Shown: positions 29,414 through 42,600 of the stretch, piece by piece
Layout: every line of letters starts with the position of its first letter
Numbering within the stretch: position 1 is the first letter of the stretch
Origin: Tomocerus qinae
Lineage: Eukaryota > Arthropoda > Collembola > Entomobryomorpha > Tomoceridae
DNA length: 64,000 nucleotides
Direction of reading: 5' to 3'
Assembly: GCA_020055645.1 (NCBI GenBank)
Contig: CM034546.1
Coordinates: forward strand, 102,114,001 to 102,178,000
Notes under the pieces: model-generated
What the model was told of the DNA's origin: nothing
Database searches by the model: none
Seen by the model: only the letters and a program-made list of their open reading frames with translations
Position numbers and translations under genes: made by a program

Positions 29414-32285
29414 CTAGTTCAATGTGTCGTAGTTATCATTCGTATTGGCATTCAGTTCTTGACGGAATTCTTCCAGCTGCTGACGCAGCTTTTCCAAGCT
29501 AAATATAATATATACAATTTAATTATTCAAAAAAGGTTATTTCATTGCATTAAAATGCACTTCTTAAATTGCATTAATCTGAACCTGTAAGCAGCTGAAA
29601 GTTTCTCGATGATGTGATTTTTGACTTGCGATAGTTCGGACTCCGTCATTTCTTGACCTTTATGAGCTCCAGTGTATTTCACGGCATCCCAAATCAATTT
29701 GTCGCCCGCAGATTCCATTTGCTGCTCCAATTGTTCCAGTTTATCTTCTTGCTGTGGGCTAATTATTAAACAAATTACATTGATAAATTAATTTTCACTT
29801 GAATTAATGTTTTACCCCAAGACAATGCATACCTGCTCTCCCGTTTTCTTTTGACATTCGTAGCCATAGCCAAATTCTTGTAGAATTCCTTAAGGATCCA
29901 TTTTCTATCGTTTTTGTCCTCCGTTTCATTTTCTTCTCGCTGTCGCACGGCTTTAGCCTCCTTGGTGTCCTTCTCATCCTTAGTGGTGTACACCATAGGT
30001 GTGGCAATATGTTGTTCTTGAGGATTGGCTTTCTTTGGTTTGTCATGTTGGTCCTGAGTAGCTTTGTCGTTTCCCCCTACAGAATTAGCAGTTGGGGATT
30101 CTGATTTGATTGCCTTCGCTTTATCGGCATGTCCATCTTTTTTATCAATTCCAAAGTAATTGGACCAATCGACATCTTTTTTGGCAGCAGCTTTCTTGAT
30201 TTCATTTTCATCAGTAGGATTTGGGCCTGGTGCAGAGTGAGCGTCCTTGTGATGCCCTCCAGAAAGCAGAGGAGGAGTTGATGATGAATCATGAATTACT
30301 TTTTCCGGAGATTTCGGTATATTATCATGTAAATGTTCATGTTCTTCTTTATTTCCAAAAATTTTTAACAGTTGAGCTGAGACATGTGGATCTGTCTCTT
30401 TCTTTATTCGGTTCACGGAGTTCTGAAAATCAATTTAGAATTCGTAAACTGCGACGATAAAAACCATAAATTATTGTCAGGAAATCAATACATACCATTG
30501 CAAAAAGGCTACGTGCCCCGATTCTTTTATTGCGAGTTTGAATAGGGAGAGACTGCGAGGAGTAATAATTTGATGAGCCTCCATCTCGTTTACCGATAGA
30601 TTTCTGGAACCCTCCATAATGCTTGCCCCCTCGGGAAACTCTTGCAAAGTCATCCGTACTCATGTAATCTGAGTTTCTTAGTCCTTCTTTATTCGTGTCT
30701 GTGTTCAAAGCATATCCATCCAGAAGCATAAGAAGAGTTTCCAGGTCCTGATCGCTTAATTGAGCTTCATCTCCGTCCTACAGTAAGTAGTTAATGATAC
30801 CTTTATTTACATCCAGACAAGTGCTTAATAAGAATATAGCCCTTTGGCTTTGATAAATGTACTCGGCTACAAGTTAAGTCGACAAGTCGCAATTACGAAT
30901 TCATACATCAAACAGAAGTAACTGATGCCTAAGCACTATAAATACCTGAGTGGATTCGCAGAGATTATTATTCATATCCACATTCATAAATAAAAGGTCA
31001 TGAATATGTATATTTGAGACTTACGTAGTTGATCATTGTTCCTGGGTAGCGTTTTGAATTTCTCCGAGCCATGGCATAAGGGAGGTAGGACTCTGGCCCA
31101 TTAAACACCGGTCTTTCGTACCCGTCTTCCCAAGTTCCTTCCGATTCTACAATGGAATCTGCATCTTCCCTATCTCTCGCTTGACTTGACTCAGGTCTCG
31201 GACGAAATTCACGGAAAGATGAACGCGGAGGAGGATTCCGTTGTTCGCGTTGATTCATCACATTGTCATCCATGCTATTAAGTTTTATCCAAAACATTTT
31301 TCACAGAAAGAATAAATAATACCATGTATTATGCCCAATGATTTCTGGCTAGAGTCTTTTGTCTGTCTATCTACCATTCACATGCACGATATTCCCACAC
31401 ATTCCTCTTTTATATCTTTCGCGAAAGCAAAGAAAACTCATAAATCCTATGTATGTACAAAAATCAATTATATCACGACTCATGCTTTTCAAGATAAATG
31501 CATATGCAACTCGCTTGCTATACGCTAAAATGTACTTCATTAAAATACCTAATCATGTTACTTCCTTACTGTCTACTCTGGAAACTAATTTTGTTACTCT
31601 AATGCAATTTTCTTCCAAAAGTAATAAAGTCTGCGTCCAAGAAATTGCTAGTCATAAAATAAAGCAAAGTCTCAACTGTCTGTTGTCTGTTGGTAGTGAC
31701 TTGGTAGTTTCTGCCGAAATTTTCAACACCCTAAATAATCTCATTTATTTTCAACTACTTTGCGTATTAAAAGTGTACGCGACATTTCGCGATGTTTATG
31801 CGGCTGGTAGTAACATATGGTATTCAGTAATTTCAGCGTAATGATTGTTTTTCAAAGCTATAAGAGTACATTTATGACAAGTCAAATGGATTCAAGGGAC
31901 CATAAATATGCTCTCTAAATTGATATCTACATTAACGCCAATACTAGAGTTGGAAGATGTCAATTTAAGGTATGTGGAAATTGGAATTGGAGTATAAAAT
32001 AAAAATGCTGTGGTGAAAGATTCAAGGGAATGAGTATTTATTGAGGGAAAAGACTTACGTATTTCGTGCATGTCCCTTGTTAGCGTTAATGTAGGCAAGA
32101 GGAACGCGTCCGAGGGCAGAATATCGTTTAGTGCGAGTTCCGTGGATCTCAACACCTCCATCCAAGTCCTGTTGCTGATTTCCGTCGAAATTGAATTGAG
32201 AATTCTTAATAACAGTAGCCTCTGAGAGAAACACGATTGCCAAGCAGTTCAAAAGTAGAAACACAATTTTATTAGCCATTTTCAT
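29414..32285 (-). CDS. Secreted prohormone-like protein with dibasic sites
   Basis: Six minus-strand exons: 32285-32059, 31274-31025, 30777-30496, 30422-29833, 29758-29585 and 29498-29414. Every junction keeps frame, giving about 535 residues. Residues 1-23 are a signal peptide (NKIVFLLLNCLAIVFLSEA). Paired-basic sites suitable for prohormone convertases occur repeatedly: TRTKR before YSALGRVPLAY, MARRNSKR before YPGTMINY, GKRDGG, and RNKR before IGARSLFAM. The middle is hydrophilic with low complexity and includes DVDWSNYFGIDKKDG. The C-terminal 80 residues are helical and coiled-coil-like (EDKLEQLEQQMESAGDKL, LEKLRQQLEEFRQEL). There are almost no cysteines after the leader. This is the build of a neuropeptide or granin-like precursor of the regulated secretory pathway. 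I cannot name the peptide family; no C-terminal Gly-Lys-Arg amidation repeat is evident. A TATA box lies at 32375-32381. Confidence 0.75.
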
Positions 32286-32374
32286 AATTTTCCTTTCACA
32301 GTTCAGAATTTGGAAAATGGTTTGTAGAACGAGAAAGAGTGAATACTAAAATGTTTTTATTGATCCGAGAATAA

Positions 32375-32381
32375 CTTTATA
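32375..32381 (-). promoter_or_regulatory. TATA box of the prohormone-like gene
   Basis: TATAAAG on the minus strand about 90 bp upstream of the start codon at 32285. Confidence 0.5.
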
Positions 32382-35260
32382 GAATTGTCTATGCACAGAG
32401 TTTGTCCAGTTTGGAAGTGGAAAAAAACTACATAGTTTTAAGTTAGAAATTGTTTTTCAATAGGTGGCTGGGTAGTTATGACTGAAGTGTATGACGTATA
32501 AGAGAGGACTGGACTGCGTTCTGTGAAGTAATTACTTTCTCCTGGAGCTTTCTCCTTTTCCGCACTGGGAAAGTAGTCTGTTTCCCAGGTCTAACAAGAC
32601 CTCAAGTCGGGGAGCTCAACAGTAGGGAAGATATGCCGAACAACTCCGAAAACCGAGGAGTTTTTTGTGAAAGAAAGGGAAGGAGTGAGCATGAGCCGGA
32701 AAAGAATGTGGGCGAGTGAAATACTATGCAGGCAGAGTACAAAACATACTTAAGATATGCTCCCTGACTAAAACAAAATTTCTACAGGACTTTCTCCGAC
32801 TCCTTCTTCCTCGAAGAATTTCATTATGATCATGTTCATTATACTATTTACAGGGAGGCTGGGAAATATCTTGTGTCACCGTCACCACTCCCTACGGGCA
32901 ATACACAAGGCGAGACTGCAGAAAACTTGATCCCTTTACTGCTCTACTACACTGAAATAAAGAAGAGCTCTATCGTCTAGGGAAAGCCTTGAATTCCGAT
33001 TTAATATAGCTTTATGGAGACAGCAGAAGGCAGAATTACTATTATTGCACACCTATATAGCTCGCAAAAATACTATTTAATTACAGATATTCTATTTATG
33101 TAATGTCATTTGTCCGGTGTAAATGTATATGTAGTCATTTAACACATTCTTCCTCTGAAATTACAAATAGAACGAAATATATTGCATTTTTAAATTTATA
33201 TACGTAGAAAATTGTTTAGCAATTGGACCTGGAAGTAGTCAAGTGGTTAGGGAAGGATATTGCGTAGCTTTGCAAACAATAATAAAAGCATTTTTATTCT
33301 TTTGGGAGGAGAGAGAGAGCTTGCTTTTGAGGTAGAGTATCAAATGAATCTGCAAAATGCGCAATGTTAATATTGTGTATGGCCATCCAGGGATAAACTC
33401 CAACTTCCGAGTCCCGGAGAACAAATAGAACTCGGGGAAAGGTCGACCTATGGAGGTGCCCCCTAAATAACACTTATACTTTATTGAACTTTATTACATT
33501 TTTGGAGACAGAATTGCCTCCACGTCTTTTCTCGGATTATCCTTCGCATCTTCCATGCACGCCAACTTTGAATGACGCAAAACACAAGAGTCTTGACATT
33601 TCCTGGAGTTTCATTAGTTTACAGCAACTAGGAACATATTACAATTCCTGCAGGTGAAATACTTGTTTACGGTAAATCTTACAAATTACAATTAGGTATA
33701 CTGCATCCATGCATGCGTTTACATATACCCAGGAGGGTATAAAATGACTTACCGAGATGTATTTATCAGGCATGATTGAAGTTTATTGTTCCAAATCTGA
33801 GTAACCTATTCCATACCATGTCTTACATTACGATATTACCAGTTTGGTGTTGTCGTAAAAACGCCAAGTATCCGCAATTCAATTTAAGAAATTTGTGATG
33901 GAGTGTTTACGGCTTACCATCATAGTCATAAATTGTATCAAATGTGTATTGTATATGAGCCCAGCCTTTTATTTGATAACATTCAAGCAATTTGACTTCA
34001 ATTTTGTTTTCCTAAAGAAGGAATTTTCACAGATTTGTCGTTGTTTGGCTTTGAGATTAGAATTTTAACCGTTAGTTGTTTTTTAAAGCATACAACACAA
34101 TAAATACAAACTTATTCATCATTTTAGTCTATCTATGCCAAATAGCAGTTCTTCAGTATGAATTTAATGCAGATATCCATAGTATATATATTCTAAATAA
34201 AAGAATGCGAAGATGAAAAGCACATTTTGTGAAACTACGTACTACTTGTTTCACAAAAGAATTTATTTTAGTAGATATTTTTTGACATTACAATTTCAAT
34301 TAATTGTTTTACAACATTTTGAAGCCTGCCAAATAAATAGCTGGAACAACAATATTTGTGATGCAGTATTAAATGCAGATCAGTGGGTTTTGTGGAGTTT
34401 GTATTTGTAATAATAAACATAGCAGTGAGGAAAGTGAAGAGTAACACATTTGGATGTAGGTATTTCATACATTGAGTCAACGAGGGATTTAGTGCATAGG
34501 CATTTTAAATTATAAACTGGAATCTGGTTTCTGTCATCTGTAATGGATTTCTATCTGCAGTATTTATTGCATTCTAAATGAAATAAAAGAAAATAAAAGT
34601 ATATTCTGTACCTGTTGTATCCTTACAACTGTTCCAAACCTGTGAGATCGTCGAATTTCTGTAGATATTTATCTTTGCCACTTATGAAAAGAGTCGAAAA
34701 GAAAATGACATATCATGTAATTTGAGAGTTGTAGTGTAAAATAGGCATAACAATGGTAGATGATATGTATAGTGTAATAGTGAACACAATAGAAATATTT
34801 ATAGAGATTATTAAAGCCGAGTTAAGTTGAGTGAGAAAAAGAGCTGTAAGGCATCTTCATCCTATTTACTTCAAAGTTCTTTATTAAAGGTCTGTATTTA
34901 CATTGGCATTGGTAGTTACAGAGAGACAGGATATGACAGACAGAGTTCCATATTACATGAATATAATATATGATGGCTAAGTACAATGATAAAAGAGTTC
35001 TGGTTGGTTGACGCTAACAATAAGGTATAGAGTGATGGTCTGCAGTGTCGTCGTCATCGTCCTCATGTGCCAAAAAGTGTTTCGGAAGTGAAAGCGATCA
35101 CCGCTCGTTCGTGTGTTACTGACTGTCGCGGTGTCGATGAACTTTGTACAAGACAATCTGCCTGAGACCATCACCCATCCCTTCATTTGCATTTCCACTC
35201 TACCGCAACTCAAACCAAACTACAATGCATACTCGACGTGGATGGATGTGAAGACATGTA
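32382..35260. other. Intergenic region
   Basis: AT-rich with short chance open frames on both strands (for example 34213-34410 + and 34268-34480 -, which overlap each other; 34977-35213 -). None has a domain, start context or splice support. Confidence 0.45.
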
Positions 35261-36651
35261 TATGTCGTAGCCCGTGAGAGGACGTGGGCTGTCACCGTGA
35301 CAGCCTAGGCTACGAGAGTGGCATCTCATAGCCTAGGATTTGAGAGGACAGCATGTCAGGCTCTGAGAGGACGGTCAATTCCTTTATATAATATAACAAT
35401 AAAATTATCCTAATACCAACAAAGTGAAGTTAATTCACAACGAACATAACAGGATATGTTTTACTAGCATCTGTATCTTGAAAAAAATTATTTTGTAAGT
35501 CAAAAACAAATTATTATCATTATTATTGCCAATTATTATTTGCTATTAATAAATTATATTATAAGAGTGACATTATTTAAGGGTTTGCACTAGCACACAA
35601 GATTTCAGTATTCCATGCAAATTACAACATTAATAACACTCATAACACAACTTCTTTCTATAGATTCAAAAAAATAATTCTGTGGAAAGTTTTGGAAATA
35701 TAGCCATACCCTGAAATGGGAATATAGGAAGTTTATATCTTTGAAAATGAAGGAATGAAAATATGCCCCCATTTACTTCAAAATTAAAATCTAAGTCATT
35801 AAAGTTTTAGGACCTCTACAACATTTAGAATGTGTTTTACTACCATTTGTATCTTGTAAAAAATTATTTTATACGTCAAAAAAATTATCACCATTATTAT
35901 TGTAGGCCAATTATTATTTGATATTCATAAATTATATTATTTGAGGGTTTGCACTAACATACATGATTTCAGGAAGCCATAAAAATTATGACAGTAAAGT
36001 CGTAATATTCATAGCAAAAACTGAGGTATAAGATGTAGCTGAGCGAATAAATTTTTTCAAGATACAGTTGCTAGTAAAACACCTCCTAAATGTTGTAGAG
36101 GTCCTAAAACTTTAATGAATTTTAATTTTGAAGTACCTAAAAGGGGGCAAATTTTCATTCCTTCACTTTCAAACTTCCTATATTCCCATTTCGGGGCATG
36201 GCCATATATCCAAAATTTTGCACAGACAACAGAATTATTTTTTTGAATCTATAGAAAGAAGTTGTGTTATGAGTGTTATTAATGTTGTAATTTGCATGGA
36301 ATACTGAAATCTTGTGTGCTAGTGCAAACCCTTAAATAATGTCACTCTTATAATATAATTTATTAATAGCAAATAATAATTGGCAATAATAATGATAATA
36401 ATTTGTTTTTGACTTACAAAATAATTTTTTTCAAGATACAGATGCTAGTAAAACATATCCTGTTATGTTCGTTGTGAATTAACTTCACTTTGTTGGTATT
36501 AGGATAATTTTATTGTTATATTATATTAAGGAATTGACCGTCCTCTCAGAGCCTGACATGCTGTCCTCTCAAATCCTAGGCTGTGAGATGCCACTCTCGT
36601 AGCCTAGGCTGTCACGGTGACAGCCAATGTCCTCTCACGGGCTACGACATA
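35261..36651. mobile_element. 1.39-kb foldback DNA transposon, non-autonomous
   Basis: The two ends are long inverted repeats. 35261 onward (TATGTCGTAGCCCGTGAGAG) is the reverse complement of the sequence ending at 36651. The arms run about 620 bp each (to about 35882 and from about 36033) with few differences and leave a loop of about 150 bp. The element is flanked by TA on both sides (35259-35260, 36652-36653), the duplication expected of Tc1/mariner-type insertion. Inside each arm is a palindrome, GGCTGTCACCGTGACAGCC (around 35288-35306 and its mirror). A 140-bp internal segment (from 35459) recurs diverged at about 35833. No transposase frame exists; a 190-codon open frame starting at 36583 only reads through the right end. 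Confidence 0.85.
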
Positions 36652-36653
36652 TA

Positions 36654-39600
36654 CACTAATTGCAATCTGCAAATGTGTATCTGCATGAAAACAACTCCAC
36701 ACACACACATATGTAGTCCCATACTCACAAGTCACAATAAGTACCATAAGAATTCTTTTCTTATTCACTACTCTACTCTGTTTACCTTCCCTTTTATTAG
36801 CAGTAGCTCTACAGCCAATTCCCATTTGTTTGTTTCCACTGTCTCACTCTCTTACAATTTCAAATTAAATGCTAATGCTCTCTTGTGGTGTACCTTCTAT
36901 ATACCTAGGATACTACTAAAATCCTGTTGCTTCCAACTCTTTGAAATAATAACACTTGTGACTTTAACTATGCGTAGAATTACAAATTACAAAGGAAGTA
37001 TTTACGCAGTACATTTGCCATACCTTTTTAGCGATTATTCTATAGTTTGCATCGTGTTTCTAGGTTCACACGGACAGGATTGCATTATCTGTAGCAAATG
37101 TATATTTCTGAGGGAATATAGGAACAATCATCCATATCACTACTCTATAATTTAATATCTACTTTAATCATATCAGATTATTCATTCCATCCGAGTCTCA
37201 CCTTGAGTCTTGAGTTGGTTGACTTTGTTTACTTCTGCAATGTGTACCAATAACTTGTCTGCATTTCGCAAGCGTACCTTTCCTTTGTTTATATTACTTT
37301 TTCTACTTAGATAAATACTCTCAGGTTATCCTTGCACTTGAACTTTGCTATTTTATTATTGCAAATCTTTATAGAACTATTTCCATATGCATTTAACTAT
37401 TAAAAACAACAATAATTGCATGTTTGGATTCATTACTTTTGCAATTACCATATTTTAGTGCTAAATCAAAATTAGATTTGTTTTAACAACATAGATAACT
37501 TGGAAATCATATTTAGGACATTTGACAATTATTATTACAATTAGTGTGGAAGTAAATTATTAGCTAAACTACTATGCCTAGATTAATTATGAGTTAAAGT
37601 CTACATTTCTCAACAATAACTGATAAAACATTTGTTATTGTAAGCATATTGATTTGTATTTAAGGATTATAAATAGGCTGGGTGATTTGAATAATGCGTT
37701 GGAAGTTAATATCCGTATAGAATGGCATTATTAGGTCTGTGGCCTAATTTACTTACTTACAACATCAGTATTTTCGGTGTAGATAATGTATAGATTGTAA
37801 GAATGTGGCCAAAAGTGGTTTGTTTCACTCTCATTGGACTCATTAGGAGCTATTTTTGTCTGGGAACATGAAGAGACATAGATTTTTGTCATTCTTGTCC
37901 ATTCTGACAAATCAGTTCAGTAGTGCAGCGAAGGAAAGGAAAAAGGTGTTCATCCTGGATTGAGACTGTTGAAGTGGGATGCTTATAAGTCTAATTACAT
38001 AGGTCTTACCATAACCTAAGTACACAATAGAGTAATGCACAGAGTTGGAGTCCAAGTGCAGAGAAGCCCAAAGCGTTGAAACGAAGGAGTACTTAGTAGA
38101 TGCACATCCACATGGAATGATAGTAAACGTTAAGTATGGTTTGCTTTGGTTGCTAACTGAGAAAAGAAGGATGTCTTGTTGGTTTGGTGAGAAGAAGTGA
38201 GCTCAAAGTCAAAGTGCTAAAGTAGGACAGTGGCACACATAGCTACAGCCATAATACAACAGAGCACATTTAGGTACTTACAATATCATAATATGTATCT
38301 GCATTATTATTACTCCCGTCTACAGACCTAACTACATTTCTTATTACCTCTCCAACTCTCCTTTGTACATCCAACCTTACAGACCCAACGAATTAATACC
38401 TCACAATGGGAAACACTTCTCGAATCACAAACCAGAGCAAACGAACCAAAGTCCGAAAAGTAATTATAAACTCTTCGATCCAAATACTGTCCTAGAACTA
38501 ATCATCCAACTCCAACTATCTAGAACTACGTAGAATGAACTCCAATGCATCCACGTAGAATTAACTACCATTTTTATTTTGTGAAGAATAGGAAAACTGA
38601 ATGAAATTCTAGGATTGGCTGTATAAATATAAATTAATCAGATGCAGAAAGCATTATATATTAATAAATTGAAAGGAGATTGACATTTGTGAAGAATATG
38701 GACTACGAAGTGAAATATTCACGAAACTCGGAGAGATGGATGAGATAAAGTGTAAAAGTCAAGAAATGAGGTAGATTAGTTGATGTATTTATGATTTTGA
38801 GTGCCTTGGGAGGAATATAATATTACATGTAGGAGAGGAACTTGTTTATGGAAGTTGGATAGGTAGACAGGGTACATAATGATAATATAATAAATATGAG
38901 ACACGACATGCTTTTGCCGTAATGCGATGCAATGTCGTGTTTAAATGATGGAATGAAGAAGAGTGAGATTTGGCAGAATGCTAAACAATAGATATTAAAG
39001 AGAGTGGGATGTGAATAGTGAGTTTGTATATATCTGCAAGGCAAGAGAAGAGTGCAAGTGGACCAGAAGAATATAGTACATGCAACTAACAATCAAGTAC
39101 GACGACGACCAACTAGCCAAGAGGACGGATGGATTAGTGGAATTAGTTAGCATTGGGGGAAGAGGGAACAGTCTTTACTATACCTATCTACAATAACATC
39201 TCTACTATAATATATTTATATAGTTATATAGTTACTATATAGTTATATAGAGGTAATATAATTATTAGTTAGCTGTACTTCTAGTATAATGTTGTTGTGA
39301 GTCTGACTATAAAAGAATGATAGTGAGTCGTCATAAAAGTTGTAACGGGACTAACTAGCTGCACTGATGGTCTGCAGCTCTGTCAACGTCAGAGCTAGTC
39401 TCTCTCATCCATTTCATCGTAAGCCAGTTTGGCCTAATGCAAAATGCAAGAGATATAGTCAGGTGAGTATAGGCGAGTATCACGTTTTGCCATCTCCCTC
39501 TTCACTGACTGTTATTAGCGTTGTTCACTTTTATACTCATCCGTTAGTGCAAAAGAGAGCAGAGCAGAACGTTTTTGACGTGTACCCAGCTAAATAGAAT

Positions 39601-42600
39601 ACACTTTCAAATATACATGTCTAGCATAGCTCTACCATGTTAGATGCCTATTTACTTTATGTAACGAAAGGATAGAACCACAGACCAGATAGGACTCACT
39701 GACTGGTTAGACCATTTCATATTAAATGGTTCCCCGTTTGTAAAAGTGCTTCGTTTGTTTGGATATGCACTGAATACACAGGGGGATGTTGGACAAATAC
39801 ATACACGCTATCTCGTTCACTGAGGTAGTAGGTAATAATGTGTATAGCAAGGCCAGGGGAATAACTATGCCAAACCAAGCAGCTTACTACGCCAAGAGTA
39901 ACATTCGCATTCACATTGGCATTGGCATTGACAATTTCACTCGCACAATCTTTTTTACCTACTACTACTGTACATATCTATCTAAGTATATTACGTGCAC
40001 AGGGAAAAGTATCATAATATTATCTGTTTCACTAACCAACTAAATTCACTATTCATTTCCAATGCCTACTTACATAGATACCTCCTGTCATGTCATAAAT
40101 GTTCACATTTACTACTACTTACCATGCGAAATACTAATGTGATCTAGAATCTAAATCTACAGGAGAATAACCCCAGGTCAAATAATATTAGTAGCATTAT
40201 TTCAAACCCCCTACCTATCTATACCTATACCTATACAAGTTAAGTGGACACGGACGAAGGAGGGTAAAATAATAAGAAAATTGTCTTGTTGTCGTGCCTG
40301 ATTTTTAAATAGATTAAAATATGCAAGGAGTAAAGACCTTTAAGCCATTCACAATTAGCTAAGCGACTACAAGAAATACGCATCGTCAGCCTATGAGAAT
40401 GTTAATCGTGAGTAACAACATCATTATGTGCACCCCTATAGGACTATTTTTTAGCCATTAGGTTCAAGAGGCAAAACATCTATAATAAAAAATATGAGAC
40501 AATGACATACTTCTAGGACAAGAGGTTAAAGCTCTGCCTGCCATTTTACCTGTTCTCGTATTTCCCTGAGTTACAGCTATCAAAGATTTGTATATGAAAT
40601 ATCTACACTAAATAATGTAGTATATAGTAGGTACCATTTATATAGCCTGTGGACATGGCTGCATTATCCTTATTATAAAAGTTAACTAATGAGACAAAGC
40701 AAAGTGTTGGAGCAACGAAAGGTAAAGTCAGGTAGCTCTCCTACTTTAAAGAATGACTAAAAATGCACATAGTAAAGTAAGAGTGCTCTCCTGTCAACTT
40801 TTTATGGTTCACTTGGCCCAATCTCAGGTATTAATGTCTATCTATAAGCTTCATCCTATATGTCTCTGTCACTCTATAATTGTTTTTCCCAACAGACTGG
40901 CATATCTCACTAAATAACTGAACCTTAACCATAATAATAATAAGTCGTGTTTTGTATGCATCCATAGCCTCGGCCTATTTATCCTTTTCTTCTTCCCTAT
41001 TTTCTTGTTTTCTATCATAATCATCAACAAGCCATCCTCAAACACAGTAACGACTCCGACCCATCATAAATATTTTACTATGTGAAGACAAGGACGCAAA
41101 CGACCACAAATTGAGCAGGACAAGAACATTTTTCTAAAGCCGAGAGTTTTTTTTAAAGCTTGATTTTACCGAATGAATAATTCTATAATATAATCGCACT
41201 AATACCTGACTATCTATGTCTTGGTACGACCGCCTAGGAAACCTGCATATATTACGTAACGTAAAACCCCCTTTCTCAAGTGTAGCGCAAGTGCTAGCTG
41301 TAACTCTTTTGGGCATCGCTTCCTCCCATCAACTATCAACGTAATATGCACGTTCCTTGAAAGCACAAAAGTAAAATGCGCATGCCCCTCCCTCTAAACC
41401 AACGAATTGAGTTGTTTCATATTATTATAACATCAGAACAATAATACGAATTCACATAAGATGATTATTGGTGATTGAATGGAAATAATTAGCTAAAGAA
41501 GGCAATTCGTTTTCCAAAATCCCGGAAAGGGGAACATTCTGGGGTGTTTAATAAAAATAATGTTTTATTATTCCCCATTTGAACCGGAATTGTTTTTATT
41601 ACTGTGATGGGTTGCCTGCTTAATTTCTCTTGAGTGCCAGGTTCGCCCCTTAGCTGGGTTCAACTATATTCTATACTCACCAACTTCTTCAATGTTTTGA
41701 TGCCAAAAGTCAACTTTTTTGCAATGTAGGTAGCAAGTAGGTATTTTCTTTTCACTAACCTGCTAAATGCTGACAGGCCGACTTGTTGCTGCACAATTCC
41801 TCTACAAGACATGCAACACGAGTTGCTTTGTGGAATTTCAGTGCCCTGTGCCAGCTTTAGCTACATAATTTACCTTATTGTTAATAAAATCTTAGTATTT
41901 GCATAGCATGTCAACTTTATCTACACATAACTCACGTCAACTTCAACATTTACAGCCACGCCATATTCCACAACCCTATCAGACTCTGCATCTCTTAATT
42001 TCAATTTTAATTTACCGACCATGTCTCACAGCTACAATCTCAAAACCTCCAAGATTAAATTAATGACACAAACTCAACTAACGTCTGTAACGTTTCATTA
42101 AGGAACTTTGTCATTCTAATCTTATCCCGAAGATTAGAATACTAATTTACGGGTAATATACTTGATAGATTCGAAAAGCTACAGCTACATGGATATACAG
42201 GAAGAAACTGTCAATCAATGCATATCAATACAGTACAGGTTACAATATTCATAAGAAAACTACCTAATTCTTTCTAAGGTTGTGCTTTAATGGCTGAATG
42301 TAATTTGAGGCTTTTATTTGCATGGAAAAATTAAAATATAAGTACTGATTGTAATAATTATTAGCCTTGTATTTGTACAACATCAAACAAATCTACATTA
42401 AATTATGTAATTCCAGAATATAACGAACCGAGAAAATAAACCTGATGGAGTGGAAAAAATCTATTCTGGAATCAATCGGAAAAATAGGTTCTTGGGGTAA
42501 AACAAAGGACACCATAAAATCTAATTTCAGTAATTCTTCAGAATGTATTCAATCGGTAAAATAATGCAGATGGAGTTCAAAATTTAATTTTGTTATTTAC

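Noticed and set aside
34213..34480. Overlapping plus and minus open frames
   Set aside because: Mirror-image chance frames in AT-rich DNA.
36583..37155. 190-codon open frame (+)
   Set aside because: It starts inside the right inverted repeat of the foldback element and runs into flanking DNA; no domain is seen.
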